Positions 17,394 to 26,918 are shown, counted from the first letter of the stretch. The stretch: 64,000 nucleotides of DNA from Thalassolituus sp006212115 (GCF_040372045.1 NZ_BAABWH010000003.1), one strand, 5' to 3'. Notes: generated from the sequence alone by a model not told the origin. Translations and numbers: made by a program.

Positions 17394-17932
17394 AAAAACG
17401 TATTGTGGGCGCCTGGCTCACGGTCACTGCCGTTTTGGTGGTTGCGCCTATTGTTCTCGACGGTTCGCGAACTCAGGTTCTGCTTGAATCTGCCGCGCCG
17501 GCGAAGCCAGAGACGGAGGCGTGGGCAACACAGGAATACGAACGCCAGGTCCGTCGTGATGTAGAAGAGCTCGCCTCTGGCGCAGCGGCAGAAGAAATTG
17601 CGATGCCGCCAGTGAAAGCGGTAGACCGGGATGATGCTGCGCCTCAGGGTGTACCAGCAGACCGAACCTCGTTGGATGCTGACAAGGTTCCATATGCATG
17701 GACTCTTCAGGTCGGCGCCTTCAGTAAACGCGACAATGCACATCGATTCCGTGACCTCCTTCGCCATGACGGGTTCAAAGCCTACGTACAGGAATTTCCC
17801 GATGAGGGGATAACGCGTGTTTATGTGGGTCCGGAATTACGCCGCGCCGATGCCGAAAAAGCCCAGCAGACACTGATGCAGCGTGACGATATTCAGGCTG
17901 CCTATCTTCGCAGGTACCTGGCAGAGAGCTGA
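17378..17932 (+). CDS. SPOR-domain membrane protein (DedD-like)
   Basis: The 184-residue protein has a short cytoplasmic N-terminus (MELHLKKR), one membrane segment (about 9-30), a variable periplasmic linker and a C-terminal SPOR domain (about 105-180, WTLQVGAFSKRDNAHRFRDLL) that binds denuded septal peptidoglycan. The folC-SPOR-cvpA-purF order is the conserved place of DedD, a nonessential division protein. The DedD label is by position and layout; the SPOR domain itself is clear. Confidence 0.88.
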   Translation: MELHLKKRIVGAWLTVTAVLVVAPIVLDGSRTQVLLESAAPAKPETEAWATQEYERQVRRDVEELASGAAAEEIAMPPVKAVDRDDAAPQGVPADRTSLDADKVPYAWTLQVGAFSKRDNAHRFRDLLRHDGFKAYVQEFPDEGITRVYVGPELRRADAEKAQQTLMQRDDIQAAYLRRYLAES

Positions 17933-17967
17933 ATGCCTCTGTCAATTCTTTTATAGCGTTCAGGCTC

Positions 17968-17976
17968 TGGTATACT
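17968..17976 (+). promoter_or_regulatory. Extended -10 promoter element for cvpA-purF
   Basis: TGGTATACT (TGn plus TATACT) lies 31 bp before the cvpA start in the 74-bp gap after the SPOR gene. No good -35 is seen, as is common with an extended -10. No PurR-type operator (ACGCAAACGTTTGCGT-like) is visible. Confidence 0.5.
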
Positions 17977-18006
17977 GCGCGCTTTCTCACTCTGCCGGGG
18001 CAGATC

Positions 18007-18498
18007 ATGACCATCATTGATTGGGTGATTCTTGGAATCATCGGCGTTTCAGGCCTGATCAGTCTGGTGCGCGGTTTCGTTAAAGAAGCTCTGTCGTTGG
18101 TTTCCTGGTTGATTGCTTTTCTTGTTGCCCGTTATTTCAGCGGAAACCTCGCTACTCTGCTACAGGACAGTATTGCGACGAACAGCGTTCGTTGGATGGT
18201 GGCATTTGCGATACTTTTCGTTGCGACTCTCGTCGTATTGGCTATGGTGAATTTTCTGATCGCACAATTGGTCAAGGCAACAGGACTGAGTGGCACAGAC
18301 CGACTGTTTGGTATGGTGTTCGGTGTGCTCAGAGGGGTGATTGTCGTTGTTGCTCTGGTGTACGGCGCGCAATTGACGGGCATTCCCCAGCAGGATGCAT
18401 GGTGGCAGGAATCAACAATAATCCCTTATCTTGAGACCCTGGCAGACTGGGCGCGTAAAACGCTACCTGCTGCGGTGGGCCAGGTAATGGGTGCTTAG
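18007..18498 (+). CDS. cvpA: Colicin V production family membrane protein
   Basis: The 163-residue inner-membrane protein has about four hydrophobic segments and the CvpA signature WVILGIIGVSGLISLVRGFVKEA near the N-terminus. It is found just upstream of purF in most gammaproteobacteria and affects envelope stability and colicin V export; the exact activity is not established. GGGGCAGATC precedes the ATG. Confidence 0.93.
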   Translation: MTIIDWVILGIIGVSGLISLVRGFVKEALSLVSWLIAFLVARYFSGNLATLLQDSIATNSVRWMVAFAILFVATLVVLAMVNFLIAQLVKATGLSGTDRLFGMVFGVLRGVIVVVALVYGAQLTGIPQQDAWWQESTIIPYLETLADWARKTLPAAVGQVMGA

Positions 18499-18527
18499 TA
18501 ATAATCGTACTTTGAGGTAAAACGCGC

Positions 18528-20045
18528 ATGTGCGGAATAGTGGGTGTAGTTGGTAAATCCCATGTTAACCAAGCCATTTATGATGCTTTGACGGTCTTGC
18601 AGCACCGCGGTCAGGACGCGGCGGGTATCGTCACCAGCTATGGCAACAAACTTTGCCTGCGCAAAGACAATGGTCTGGTACGTGATGTCTTCCGTACCCG
18701 ACACATGCAGCGTTTGTTGGGTAACATCGGCATCGGTCACGTTCGTTATCCAACCGCAGGCAGCTCAAGTTCTGCCGAAGCTCAGCCGTTTTATGTGAAT
18801 TCACCTTACGGTATTACGCTGGCCCACAACGGTAACCTGACGAACACCGAGCAGTTGGCTGAGGATATTTACCGTGAGGATTTGCGTCATATCAACACGA
18901 CCTCGGACTCTGAAGTTCTGTTGAATATTTTCGCTCACGAGCTTCAGGAACAGCGTCAGTTGAAGCCGTCTCCGGAAGTTATTTTCAAGGCTGTTCGCAA
19001 AGTACATGAGCGTATTCGTGGTGGATACGCTGTTGTTGCCATGATCACTGGCTATGGCATCGTCGCGTTTCGCGATCCTCACGGTATTCGCCCAGCGGTA
19101 TTTGGTCACCGTGATACTGCGAACGGCCCTGAGTACATGGTTGCGTCTGAGTCAGTTGCGCTGGACGCACAGGACTTCAAGCTGGACCGCGACATTGCGC
19201 CTGGCGAGTGTGTCATCTTTACCGAAGATGGTCAGCTGTTTACAGAGCAGTGTGCAGAGAATACTCAGCTGACTCCATGTATCTTCGAACACGTTTACTT
19301 TGCTCGTCCTGACTCCATCATTGATGGGATTGCGGTCTACAAAGCGCGTCTGCGTATGGGCGAAAAACTGGCCGATAAGATCATGCGTGAACACCCGGAT
19401 CACGATATTGATGTAGTGATTCCTATCCCTGATACAAGCCGCTCGTCTGCACTTGAGCTGGCGAACCATCTCGGTGTGAAGTATCGGGAAGGCTTCATGA
19501 AAAACCGCTATATCGGCCGGACATTTATCATGCCGGGTCAGCAGTTACGCAAGAAGTCTGTGAAGCAGAAGCTGAATGCACTGGATCTTGAGTTCCGTGG
19601 CAAAAACGTTCTACTGGTCGATGACTCGATCGTCCGTGGAACGACCTGTGAGCAGATCATTGAAATGGCTCGTGAAGCTGGTGCGAAGAACGTTTACTTC
19701 GCATCTGCCGCGCCAGCTGTGCGTTACCCGAACGTGTATGGCATCGACATGCCAGCCAAAGAAGAGTTTATTGCTCATGACCGCTCAACCGATGATATTG
19801 CTAAGGCAATTGGAGCGGACTGGCTGGTATATCAGGATATTGAAGATCTGGTTGATGCATGCCTTGAGGGCGCGACAACGGATGCCAAGTCGTTTGACTG
19901 CTCTGTGTTCAATGGCGAATATGTTACTCAGGACATCAACGACGAATACTTCCGTCGTTTGTATGAGTTAAGAAATGACGCAAACAAAACACTGCAAGCA
20001 GTTGAATCTGAAGCGATTGATCTGCACAACCCGAAAGAGGCGTAA
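18528..20045 (+). CDS. purF: Amidophosphoribosyltransferase
   Basis: The 505-residue enzyme performs the first committed step of purine synthesis (PRPP + glutamine). It begins MCGIVGVVG, so Cys2 becomes the N-terminal nucleophile of the glutaminase after Met removal. The PRPP loop VLLVDDSIVRGTT is near residues 362-374. Length equals E. coli PurF. It ends 5 bp before metZ. Confidence 0.98.
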   Translation: MCGIVGVVGKSHVNQAIYDALTVLQHRGQDAAGIVTSYGNKLCLRKDNGLVRDVFRTRHMQRLLGNIGIGHVRYPTAGSSSSAEAQPFYVNSPYGITLAHNGNLTNTEQLAEDIYREDLRHINTTSDSEVLLNIFAHELQEQRQLKPSPEVIFKAVRKVHERIRGGYAVVAMITGYGIVAFRDPHGIRPAVFGHRDTANGPEYMVASESVALDAQDFKLDRDIAPGECVIFTEDGQLFTEQCAENTQLTPCIFEHVYFARPDSIIDGIAVYKARLRMGEKLADKIMREHPDHDIDVVIPIPDTSRSSALELANHLGVKYREGFMKNRYIGRTFIMPGQQLRKKSVKQKLNALDLEFRGKNVLLVDDSIVRGTTCEQIIEMAREAGAKNVYFASAAPAVRYPNVYGIDMPAKEEFIAHDRSTDDIAKAIGADWLVYQDIEDLVDACLEGATTDAKSFDCSVFNGEYVTQDINDEYFRRLYELRNDANKTLQAVESEAIDLHNPKEA

Positions 20046-20050
20046 CAAGT

Positions 20051-21265
20051 ATGTCTGATCTGCCAGAGTGGCCAGCGCGATATCAAGCGGATCTGAGCGA
20101 CGCGGAGTTTGATACTCTGGCAGTGCGTGCGGGCCAGTTGCGTTCTCCTGAGGGGGAGCATAGCGAGGCAATTTTCCCGACCAGCAGTTACGTGTTCGCT
20201 TCGGCAGCGGAAGCGGCGGCAACCTTTGGGGGGGATCGCGACGGCAATGTGTACTCACGGTACACCAACCCGACGGTGCGAGCCTTTGAGGAGCGTCTGG
20301 CGGCTTTAGAAGGCGGAGAAGCCTGCGCTGCGACCGCATCTGGTATGGCGGCAATATACGCGCTGTGCATCGCACATCTCGAGGCTGGAGATCACATGAT
20401 CTGCTCGCGGGCGGTGTTTGGTTCTACCACTGTGCTGCTGGAGAAATTCCTGCGTAAGTTCAACGTTGATATCACCTACGTTGACCTTTTGGATCTCGAC
20501 CAGTGGCGAGGCAGTGTTCAAAGTAACACCAAGTTGTTGTTCCTCGAGTCGCCATCAAATCCTCTGACTGAAGTGGCTGATCTCACCGCTATCGCGCAAA
20601 TTTCGCGAGATGCCGGAGCTCTGTTCGTCGTCGACAACTGTTTCTGTACGCCTGCAGCGCAATTGCCATTGGCGTTAGGTGCGGATCTGGTTGTCCACTC
20701 CGCAACGAAATACATTGATGGTCAAGGCCGTTGCCTTGGTGGTGCGGTGGTTGGCAGTCAGGAGCTGATCGAACCTATCATCGGTGTGTTGCGCTCAGCC
20801 GGGCCGACGATGAGCCCCTTTAACGCTTGGGTCTTCCTCAAGGGGCTCGAGACTTTGTCTCTGCGTATGAAAGCCCACAGCGATAATGCGCTCGCTCTGG
20901 CTGAGTGGCTCGAACAGCATCCTAATGTTACTAAAGTGAATTACTGCGGGTTGCCTTCCCACCCACAGCACGAGCTTGCTCGCACGCAGCAGCGCTTATT
21001 TGGTGGTGTGTTGTCTTTCGAGGTCACCGGTGGCCGCGAACAGGCCTGGAAGGTGGTTGATGCCACCCGGATGATTTCGATTACGGCAAACCTGGGTGAC
21101 ACCAAAACGACCATTACTCATCCGGGAACAACGACGCACGGGCGGTTGACTGATGAACAGCGTGATCAGGCGGGCATCTCGCAAGCGCTGGTAAGGGTGT
21201 CGGTCGGTCTAGAGAGCGTGGATGACATCATCAAAGACCTCGCGCGAGGGCTTGATTCGCTCTGA
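20051..21265 (+). CDS. metZ: O-succinylhomoserine sulfhydrylase
   Basis: A 404-residue Cys/Met-metabolism PLP enzyme that makes homocysteine from O-succinylhomoserine and sulfide. The PLP lysine is in HSATKYIDGQGR (about residue 220), and YSRYTNPTV, ASGMAAI and ITHPGTTTHGR motifs are typical. The purF-metZ pairing is the Pseudomonas arrangement, which supports MetZ rather than MetB or MetC. A terminator follows. Confidence 0.94.
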   Translation: MSDLPEWPARYQADLSDAEFDTLAVRAGQLRSPEGEHSEAIFPTSSYVFASAAEAAATFGGDRDGNVYSRYTNPTVRAFEERLAALEGGEACAATASGMAAIYALCIAHLEAGDHMICSRAVFGSTTVLLEKFLRKFNVDITYVDLLDLDQWRGSVQSNTKLLFLESPSNPLTEVADLTAIAQISRDAGALFVVDNCFCTPAAQLPLALGADLVVHSATKYIDGQGRCLGGAVVGSQELIEPIIGVLRSAGPTMSPFNAWVFLKGLETLSLRMKAHSDNALALAEWLEQHPNVTKVNYCGLPSHPQHELARTQQRLFGGVLSFEVTGGREQAWKVVDATRMISITANLGDTKTTITHPGTTTHGRLTDEQRDQAGISQALVRVSVGLESVDDIIKDLARGLDSL

Positions 21266-21334
21266 GTAGGCTCAGTTTCTGCGGGCGTCGCCGGTCTAGC
21301 GAAGTCGGTGATGCTTAGCCGTGTTTTGATCCTT

Positions 21335-21361
21335 AAAAAGGCCGCAATAGCGGTCTTTTTT
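21335..21361 (+). terminator. Rho-independent terminator after metZ
   Basis: Hairpin AAAAAGGCCGC-AATA-GCGGTCTTTTT with one G-T pair and a six-T run. The A-rich 5' arm means it could also serve the leftward gene ending at 21423. Confidence 0.9.
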
Positions 21362-21422
21362 ATTCCTGGTTTATATCGTTTCGCGTTGAATCTTCTGACT
21401 GGTTCCGTCTGCAGCTAGTGGG

Positions 21423-22586
21423 TCATTCAACAGGATTGATGCACTCAGGTACATCGGGTGAGAAGCGGCAACGGATTTTGCGCGCCAGCTTGAGCATGTG
21501 TCGGTCGTAGTAACCCTCATCTCTCAGGGCGAGACGGGTCTTCTGACTGAGTTTTTCCAACTGAACTTCGTCCTGTTCACTAAAAGTGCGCCAGAAGGTG
21601 TCTGGAATATTGCTCAGCTCCCGATCGAGTACACGTGCGTAGCTTGAGAACTTGAAGAGGAAGTCCTCTCTCAGAATCTGGGCAAGGCCGGGAGGAAAGC
21701 GATCAGTATGACCAATCAGCTGCAGGGTGGATTGGGAGATAGCTGAAGATGACGCCTGCGCCTCGTCGCTAAGACGACCATTACCCATTGCCAGGTATGC
21801 GATATCGGGCGCAATCATTGCCTGTGTGAGGTCGTTAGCGAATGCATCTATGGTGGTGGCAAGATCAGCACTACGCACGCGTCCGTTCATGGCTTGTGCC
21901 AGTCGATCTGAGCCAGAGTCGTTGTCAGTTAATCCAATCGACAGGCCACGCATATCGGTCAGGCTAGAGATCTCCGTCGAGCTGGTGTACAGCCTGTTAG
22001 TGCCTATGGTGACAAGGCCTAGTGCCGTGTACTTAGGGTTGGCAAGACGGCCCGCAATAGCCGGGTTTGCCAATACTTGTGTCAATAGTTGGAGATGCTC
22101 GCGTTCTGGAAAAGCACCGGGCGCTTCTGTGGTTGCCATAAAAGCATTAAACGCATGAGCTTTGCTGCCACGAATCAGGATGGCATCACACTCGGGCTCA
22201 TTCATAAACTGACTGATGAGCACGTCTTCATTCTGGTAGACCTTGATAGTCAACTGCATTCCGTAGTGTAACGATCGCAGTATCTGATCTCTTGCTGCTG
22301 CAGCAATCGGACCTGTTTTACCCAGTGGGTCCCAGACACAGAATTGGCGAGGCAGTTTGCCGTCGACCATTTCATCGCCCATAAGCTGCTTGAGAGCCGA
22401 GATGCGTTTCTCTAAGGGGAGGTTCTGATTCAGAACTGCCGACTCTAGCGTTTGATGAGAGCGCAAAGGCGCGTTGTCTTCCTGAGCGGCAGTCGGTAGT
22501 ACCAGTGTCATTAAGCTAAGTAATAGCAGGAACAGTGTGAGACTTTCCCTACTCGTACGCGCTTTCAGAATGGCGGCTTTTGACAT
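21423..22586 (-). CDS. Exported solute-binding-like protein of unknown ligand
   Basis: About 387 residues. The start chosen is the ATG at 22586, which gives a standard signal peptide (MSKAAILKARTSRESLTLFL then a hydrophobic core, cleavage near PTAAQ); the frame is open 66 bp further up. The mature protein resembles a TRAP/DctP-type periplasmic binding fold (VIRG-like segments, KYTALGLVTIGTNRLYTS, SLTDMRGLSIGLTDNDSGSD). Proteins of this type are, from memory, annotated as putative solute-binding proteins (DUF6091). No transporter membrane genes are adjacent, so it may be a sensor or lone binding protein. Two cysteine pairs, near FCVW/EPEC and RCRF/PEC, could form disulphides. Confidence 0.7.
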   Translation of the reverse strand: MSKAAILKARTSRESLTLFLLLLSLMTLVLPTAAQEDNAPLRSHQTLESAVLNQNLPLEKRISALKQLMGDEMVDGKLPRQFCVWDPLGKTGPIAAAARDQILRSLHYGMQLTIKVYQNEDVLISQFMNEPECDAILIRGSKAHAFNAFMATTEAPGAFPEREHLQLLTQVLANPAIAGRLANPKYTALGLVTIGTNRLYTSSTEISSLTDMRGLSIGLTDNDSGSDRLAQAMNGRVRSADLATTIDAFANDLTQAMIAPDIAYLAMGNGRLSDEAQASSSAISQSTLQLIGHTDRFPPGLAQILREDFLFKFSSYARVLDRELSNIPDTFWRTFSEQDEVQLEKLSQKTRLALRDEGYYDRHMLKLARKIRCRFSPDVPECINPVE

Positions 22587-22724
22587 AATTCTGAACATCC
22601 TTATTAAGGTTATATACCGAGCTGAATCAGAGGGGCGAGAGTATATCGACACCTTGCCCGGTCTGTATCAGTCACGGCTTTGGATGGCCTGATATGCACC
22701 ATGACTGGCTAAGCTCGATTCCGC

Positions 22725-22740
22725 TGTGACATGCGTCACG
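22725..22740. promoter_or_regulatory. CRP/Vfr-like binding site
   Basis: TGTGACATGCGTCACG matches the CRP consensus TGTGA-N6-TCACA at 9 of 10 conserved positions and is palindromic. It lies 139 bp upstream of the solute-binding-like gene start and 224 bp upstream of the MoxR gene, 30 bp before a possible -10. Confidence 0.5.
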
Positions 22741-22798
22741 ATCACACTGGCGCAACCTGTCTTAACTGACATAATGTAAACCAGTTCGCGTTTTGGCT

Positions 22799-22814
22799 AT
22801 CAGGTTTACCTGAT
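22799..22814. repeat. Short perfect palindrome upstream of the MoxR operon
   Basis: ATCAGGT-TT-ACCTGAT, 7-bp arms with 2-bp centre, lies 150 bp before the moxR start. It could be an operator; no regulator gene is adjacent. Confidence 0.35.
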
Positions 22815-22963
22815 GGCGAGCGCACGTGTTACGCGGCCTTATAAATCGCATGAAGCTCGTATACTCTTTGGTTGTCTAGAAGGTGTCTGGGGCTGTTGAC
22901 GTACGCTTCGTCGTTGCCGTAACAGCATTGCCCGTCAGCCATTATTAAGTCAGAGATTACATT

Positions 22964-23878
22964 ATGTCGGTAGTGAACAAAGCGCTCGCCACGCTTGGTG
23001 AGGTTATCTTGGGAAAGGAGCCTCAGCTTAAACTGGCCGTTTGTTGCATGCTTGCTGAAGGGCACCTGCTGATTGAAGATCTGCCCGGCATGGGTAAGAC
23101 AACCTTGTCCCATGCTTTAGCTAAAGTGTTCGGTCTTGGTTACAGCCGTATTCAGTTCACCAGCGACCTCCTGCCAGCGGATATTCTTGGCGTCAGTGTG
23201 TTTGAGAAAATTCCAGAAACCGCGGCCAAGAACGCGGGCAAGAGTGGCTTTCGTTTTCACCGTGGACCTATTTTTGCGCAGGTTGTACTAGCGGATGAGG
23301 TAAACCGTGCCACGGCGAAGTCACAGAGTGCGTTGCTTGAGGCTATGGAAGAGAGGCAAGTCACGGTCGAAGGACGGACGCGTCCATTACCAGAACCATT
23401 TTTCGTGATTGCCACGCAGAACCCGACCACTCAAGCGGGGACGTTCCCGCTGCCAGAGTCTCAGCTGGATCGTTTTCTGATGCGGATCAGCCTCGGCTAT
23501 CCTGATCAGCGCGCTGAGCGAGAGTTGCTGGAAGGGACAAGTAGGCGAGTGATTGTGGATTCGCTCGAGAGTGTGATTCAACCTGACGTCCTGGCGGCTC
23601 TACAGCAACAGGTTCGCGATGTAAAAGCGTCTGCGGCAGTGCTTGATTACGTACAACGTATTCTTGCTTTCAGTCGTAACGAAAGCGCGTTCCACTATGG
23701 TATTTCCCCCCGAGGTGGACTCGCACTATTGAAGGCTGCCAAAGCGTGGGCTGTGGTGGAGGGGCGGAATTTCCTGATTCCAGAGGACGTTCAGGCGGTG
23801 ATGACAGCAGTGATAGACCACCGAATTCAGCCGGGTGCTTCGCGGAAGATCATGGAGACTGTGGCTGCTCTTGCGTGA
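22964..23878 (+). CDS. MoxR-family AAA+ ATPase
   Basis: The 304-residue cytoplasmic ATPase has Walker A GMGKTT (about 42-48), Walker B VVLADEVNRA and sensor 1 IATQNP, plus the C-terminal MoxR lid. MoxR proteins act as chaperones for assembly or activation of partner proteins. It is the first gene of a moxR-DUF58-transglutaminase operon conserved in many Proteobacteria. The DUF58 frame overlaps its end. Start ATG 22964 lacks a strong Shine-Dalgarno. Confidence 0.93.
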   Translation: MSVVNKALATLGEVILGKEPQLKLAVCCMLAEGHLLIEDLPGMGKTTLSHALAKVFGLGYSRIQFTSDLLPADILGVSVFEKIPETAAKNAGKSGFRFHRGPIFAQVVLADEVNRATAKSQSALLEAMEERQVTVEGRTRPLPEPFFVIATQNPTTQAGTFPLPESQLDRFLMRISLGYPDQRAERELLEGTSRRVIVDSLESVIQPDVLAALQQQVRDVKASAAVLDYVQRILAFSRNESAFHYGISPRGGLALLKAAKAWAVVEGRNFLIPEDVQAVMTAVIDHRIQPGASRKIMETVAALA

Positions 23879-24839
23879 CAGTAAGGAGACTCACTCCAAT
23901 AAACACTGGCTGCGACGCCGTTGGGAACGCTGGCTGAGTCGTCGTATACCGCCCGCCGGAGAAATAACCCTGTCGCATCGTAACGTCTTTATCTTTCCTT
24001 CCCGAACGGGTTGGGCCTTCGGCATCTTGCTGATTGCACTGCTACTGACTGCCATCAACTACCAGAATTCACTGATCTATGGCCTGACATTCTGGTTGTT
24101 AAGTATTGGCCACGGCACGATCTGGCTGACCTTTCGCAATTTGTCGGGTAACACCTTGATCGCAGGTCGACCGGATGACTGTTTTGCTGGTGACCGTGTT
24201 GAATTGCCGGTGACCATGAAAGCAAATAAGAACTGGGCGGTTGCTATCGTGCTGGGGTATCCGAATGAGGGAGAGCACTATGTGACGCTTGCTCCGGGGG
24301 AGTCGCAGCGGGTGGATCTTGGTCGCTTCGCTCAACGTCGCGGCAAACTGACTGACGCGCGTCTTAAAGTAGAGACCCAGTACCCGTTTGGACTCCTGCG
24401 TGCGTGGAGTTGGGCTGCGTTGGATTTTGATGTCACGGTATATCCAAAACCCGAATACACGCCATTGCAGTTTTCAGAGGGCGCCGACGGAGAACATTCT
24501 GGTGATGCGGTTGTACAGATAGTGGGGGACGACATTGCAGGAATACGTGAATACGGTTACGGAGACGGCCTCAATCAGATCTCGTGGAAGCATTCGGCAC
24601 GAACTGGTGCACTGAAAACGCGTGAGCGAGAGCAGGAGCAAGGTGTCATGTGCTGGTTATCATGGGATGCGTTGCCGCCGGAAGATTCAGAGCTGCGCTT
24701 GTCGCGTCTGACTTCCTGGGTATTGCAGGCCGATGAAAAAGGTTGGCGCTACGGTTTGAAACTGCCGGGTGTCGAGATTGCACCGGATCAAGGTCCTGCA
24801 CATCGCGCGCAATGCCTCAAGGCGTTGGCGCTTTGGTAA
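23871..24839 (+). CDS. DUF58-domain membrane protein
   Basis: About 322 residues: a basic N-terminus, two membrane segments near residues 42-85 (FGILLIALLLTAINYQ and following), then the DUF58 domain with DDIAGIREYGYGDGLNQISWKHSARTG-type sequence (seen in two parts, DDIAGIREYGYGDG and ISWKHSARTG). There is no ATG start in frame. TTG 23871, which overlaps the MoxR stop, fits the expected family N-terminus; GTG 23835 is the alternative. DUF58 proteins are the usual partners of MoxR ATPases. Confidence 0.85.
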   Translation: MRDSKETHSNKHWLRRRWERWLSRRIPPAGEITLSHRNVFIFPSRTGWAFGILLIALLLTAINYQNSLIYGLTFWLLSIGHGTIWLTFRNLSGNTLIAGRPDDCFAGDRVELPVTMKANKNWAVAIVLGYPNEGEHYVTLAPGESQRVDLGRFAQRRGKLTDARLKVETQYPFGLLRAWSWAALDFDVTVYPKPEYTPLQFSEGADGEHSGDAVVQIVGDDIAGIREYGYGDGLNQISWKHSARTGALKTREREQEQGVMCWLSWDALPPEDSELRLSRLTSWVLQADEKGWRYGLKLPGVEIAPDQGPAHRAQCLKALALW

Positions 24840-24860
24840 TGGACATGGCGTGAGGGAAAT

Positions 24861-26918
24861 ATGGTAAGCAAGGTCACAAAGCCTGTGAATAATATTCCGT
24901 TGCACAGTCAGGCTCTATTGCTACTCGTGTTGTCCGTGCTCAGTGCCTTGGTACCACACACGGGTTACCTGCCATTATGGATTTACCTGATGGTTTGCCT
25001 CGTTCTTGGTTGGCGCTGGCTTGTGTTTCGGGGGTATCTGTCGTTTCCCGGGCGTCTTGCGAAAATTCTGACCGTGGCGCTGGCGACGGCCGGAGTGTAT
25101 TCCCTCAGCGGGGGGCAGATCTCGCTCGAGGGCAGCAGTGCGTTTTTGATTTCTGCGGGCGTCTTGAAGCTGCTGGAATTATCCAATCGCCGGGATGGTG
25201 TCTTCGTTGTATTCATCGCGGTATTTATTCAGGCGACAGGGTTTCTGTTTCAGCAAGGTATTTTGTATAGCTTACACGGTGTACTGACTCTCGTACTCGC
25301 CACCGCTGCCATGATCAGTACTCAGGCAGCTACGCCACATGGTAACGATCGCCGCGTTCCGGTGTTTGCCGTCAGTGGACGGCTGTTGCTGCTGGCGTTG
25401 CCGTTTATGTTGATCGTCTATTTTCTGTTTCCGCGCATAGGCCCGCTTTGGAGTGTTGCGTTACAGTCTGACAAGGCTATGACCGGCTTATCGGAGCGAA
25501 TCCGGCCGGGCGGTATTACGGAGCTCAGCCAGTCCTCTGAGGTTGCATTTCGTGTAACATTTGATGGGGAACGCCCCGCGCAGAATCAGCTGTATTGGCG
25601 AGCAATGACGTTTGATCGTCATGATGGAACGGGCTGGGAAGCTTCAAAACTGGATGGCATTGAACTTCCAATCAATCCGGAAGCAGTAGCACGTTCTTAT
25701 GAGTATGAGATTATTCAGGAGCCGACCGGGCAGCGTTATCTGTTCTCTTTGGCAGGATCTGTATCGACCGAGCCTGATGTCACACTGACGACAACCCGGC
25801 TGCTGCGGTACGACCGACCGCTGTACCAGCGTATGCGATATCGTGTTGCCAGCGCAGGGGGAAGTCAGGTTGGCCCGGCTTATGGGGCTGATCGTTACGC
25901 ATCACAAGGCAGTTACCTCGGACTGCCCGCTGATGTTAACCCTCAAACCCGACTCTGGGCGATGACGTTACCGCAAGAGGCAGGTGACTTTCAGCGCGCG
26001 TTTGTTAACTACATTCGTCGCGAGCCGTTTTTCTATACCTTGCAGCCGCCGTCATACAATGGCGATGACATCGATCAGTTTCTGTTCTCGGGGCGGCGCG
26101 GATTTTGTGAACACTATGCATCGGCAATGACCTTCGCTGCTCGGGCGGCTGGGATTCCGGCGCGGGTCGTCGCAGGTTATCAAGGAGGAGAGTGGCATCC
26201 GGATGGTTATTTAACAGTACGCCAGTACGATGCACATGCCTGGGTTGAGCTGTGGGACGGGAATGCCTGGATCAGAGTAGACCCAACAGCGGCGATAGCA
26301 CCCGATCGGATTGAATACGGTGTTCAGCGCGCCTTGCTGGAAGAAGACAGTTTTCTGGCTGATAACCCATTGTCTCTGCATCGATACAGGGGCGTTGGCT
26401 GGATCAATAAGCTTCGCCAGCAAATGGATAACGTGAATTATCTGTGGAGCCGCTGGGTGCTGTCTTACGACAGTGATCGTCAGCAGGGCCTTCTATCCCG
26501 TTGGTTGGGACTGGAGCAACTCGCAGACGGGCTTTATGTGCTCGCAGGCGCTATCGCAGGATTGTTCGTGTTTGGTTCTGTGTGGCAGTGGTGGTTGCAA
26601 CGTTCACCGCGGCAGTCGCCGCTGATCAGAGTCCTGAGGGGGCTGTCGGAGGAGGCTGGGCGCAAGGGCCTCTTAATAGAGGCAGGCACAGCTCCGGTGA
26701 CATTACTTGATGGCATTAAGACTGCATACCCTGACCTGACGCCTCAATGTGAGCGTTGCCGACAGGGCGTCATTGAGAGTTTGTACGCCCCAGAAGAGCC
26801 GGGAAGTGCGTCTGGCGCCGACCACATAAAAACGCTGATCGGTAACCTTAAACGCTTACGGCGCGCTTTGCGTCGCAGCCGGCCAATCGCAGAAACACCC
26901 GCTGCCCGCAATGTTTAA
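24861..26918 (+). CDS. tgpA: TgpA-type membrane transglutaminase-like protein
   Basis: The 685-residue protein has about six N-terminal membrane helices (DUF3488 region, about 10-200), a periplasmic transglutaminase core and a C-terminal membrane helix (near 560). The Cys-His-Asp triad is visible in GFCEHYASAM, YDAHAWVEL and RVDPTAA. The Pseudomonas TgpA homologue is essential and acts in the envelope. It ends the MoxR-DUF58-TgpA operon. Start ATG 24861 follows GAGGGA. Its last 63 bases overlap the convergent gene on the minus strand. Confidence 0.92.
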   Translation: MVSKVTKPVNNIPLHSQALLLLVLSVLSALVPHTGYLPLWIYLMVCLVLGWRWLVFRGYLSFPGRLAKILTVALATAGVYSLSGGQISLEGSSAFLISAGVLKLLELSNRRDGVFVVFIAVFIQATGFLFQQGILYSLHGVLTLVLATAAMISTQAATPHGNDRRVPVFAVSGRLLLLALPFMLIVYFLFPRIGPLWSVALQSDKAMTGLSERIRPGGITELSQSSEVAFRVTFDGERPAQNQLYWRAMTFDRHDGTGWEASKLDGIELPINPEAVARSYEYEIIQEPTGQRYLFSLAGSVSTEPDVTLTTTRLLRYDRPLYQRMRYRVASAGGSQVGPAYGADRYASQGSYLGLPADVNPQTRLWAMTLPQEAGDFQRAFVNYIRREPFFYTLQPPSYNGDDIDQFLFSGRRGFCEHYASAMTFAARAAGIPARVVAGYQGGEWHPDGYLTVRQYDAHAWVELWDGNAWIRVDPTAAIAPDRIEYGVQRALLEEDSFLADNPLSLHRYRGVGWINKLRQQMDNVNYLWSRWVLSYDSDRQQGLLSRWLGLEQLADGLYVLAGAIAGLFVFGSVWQWWLQRSPRQSPLIRVLRGLSEEAGRKGLLIEAGTAPVTLLDGIKTAYPDLTPQCERCRQGVIESLYAPEEPGSASGADHIKTLIGNLKRLRRALRRSRPIAETPAARNV

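Larger units (their letters stand above)
22587..22963. other. Intergenic region between divergent solute-binding and moxR genes
   Basis: This 377-bp gap contains a CRP-like palindrome (22725-22740), a weak -10-like CATAAT at 22770-22775 and a palindrome ATCAGGT-TT-ACCTGAT (22799-22814). I see no convincing coding frame with a ribosome-binding site. Confidence 0.6.
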
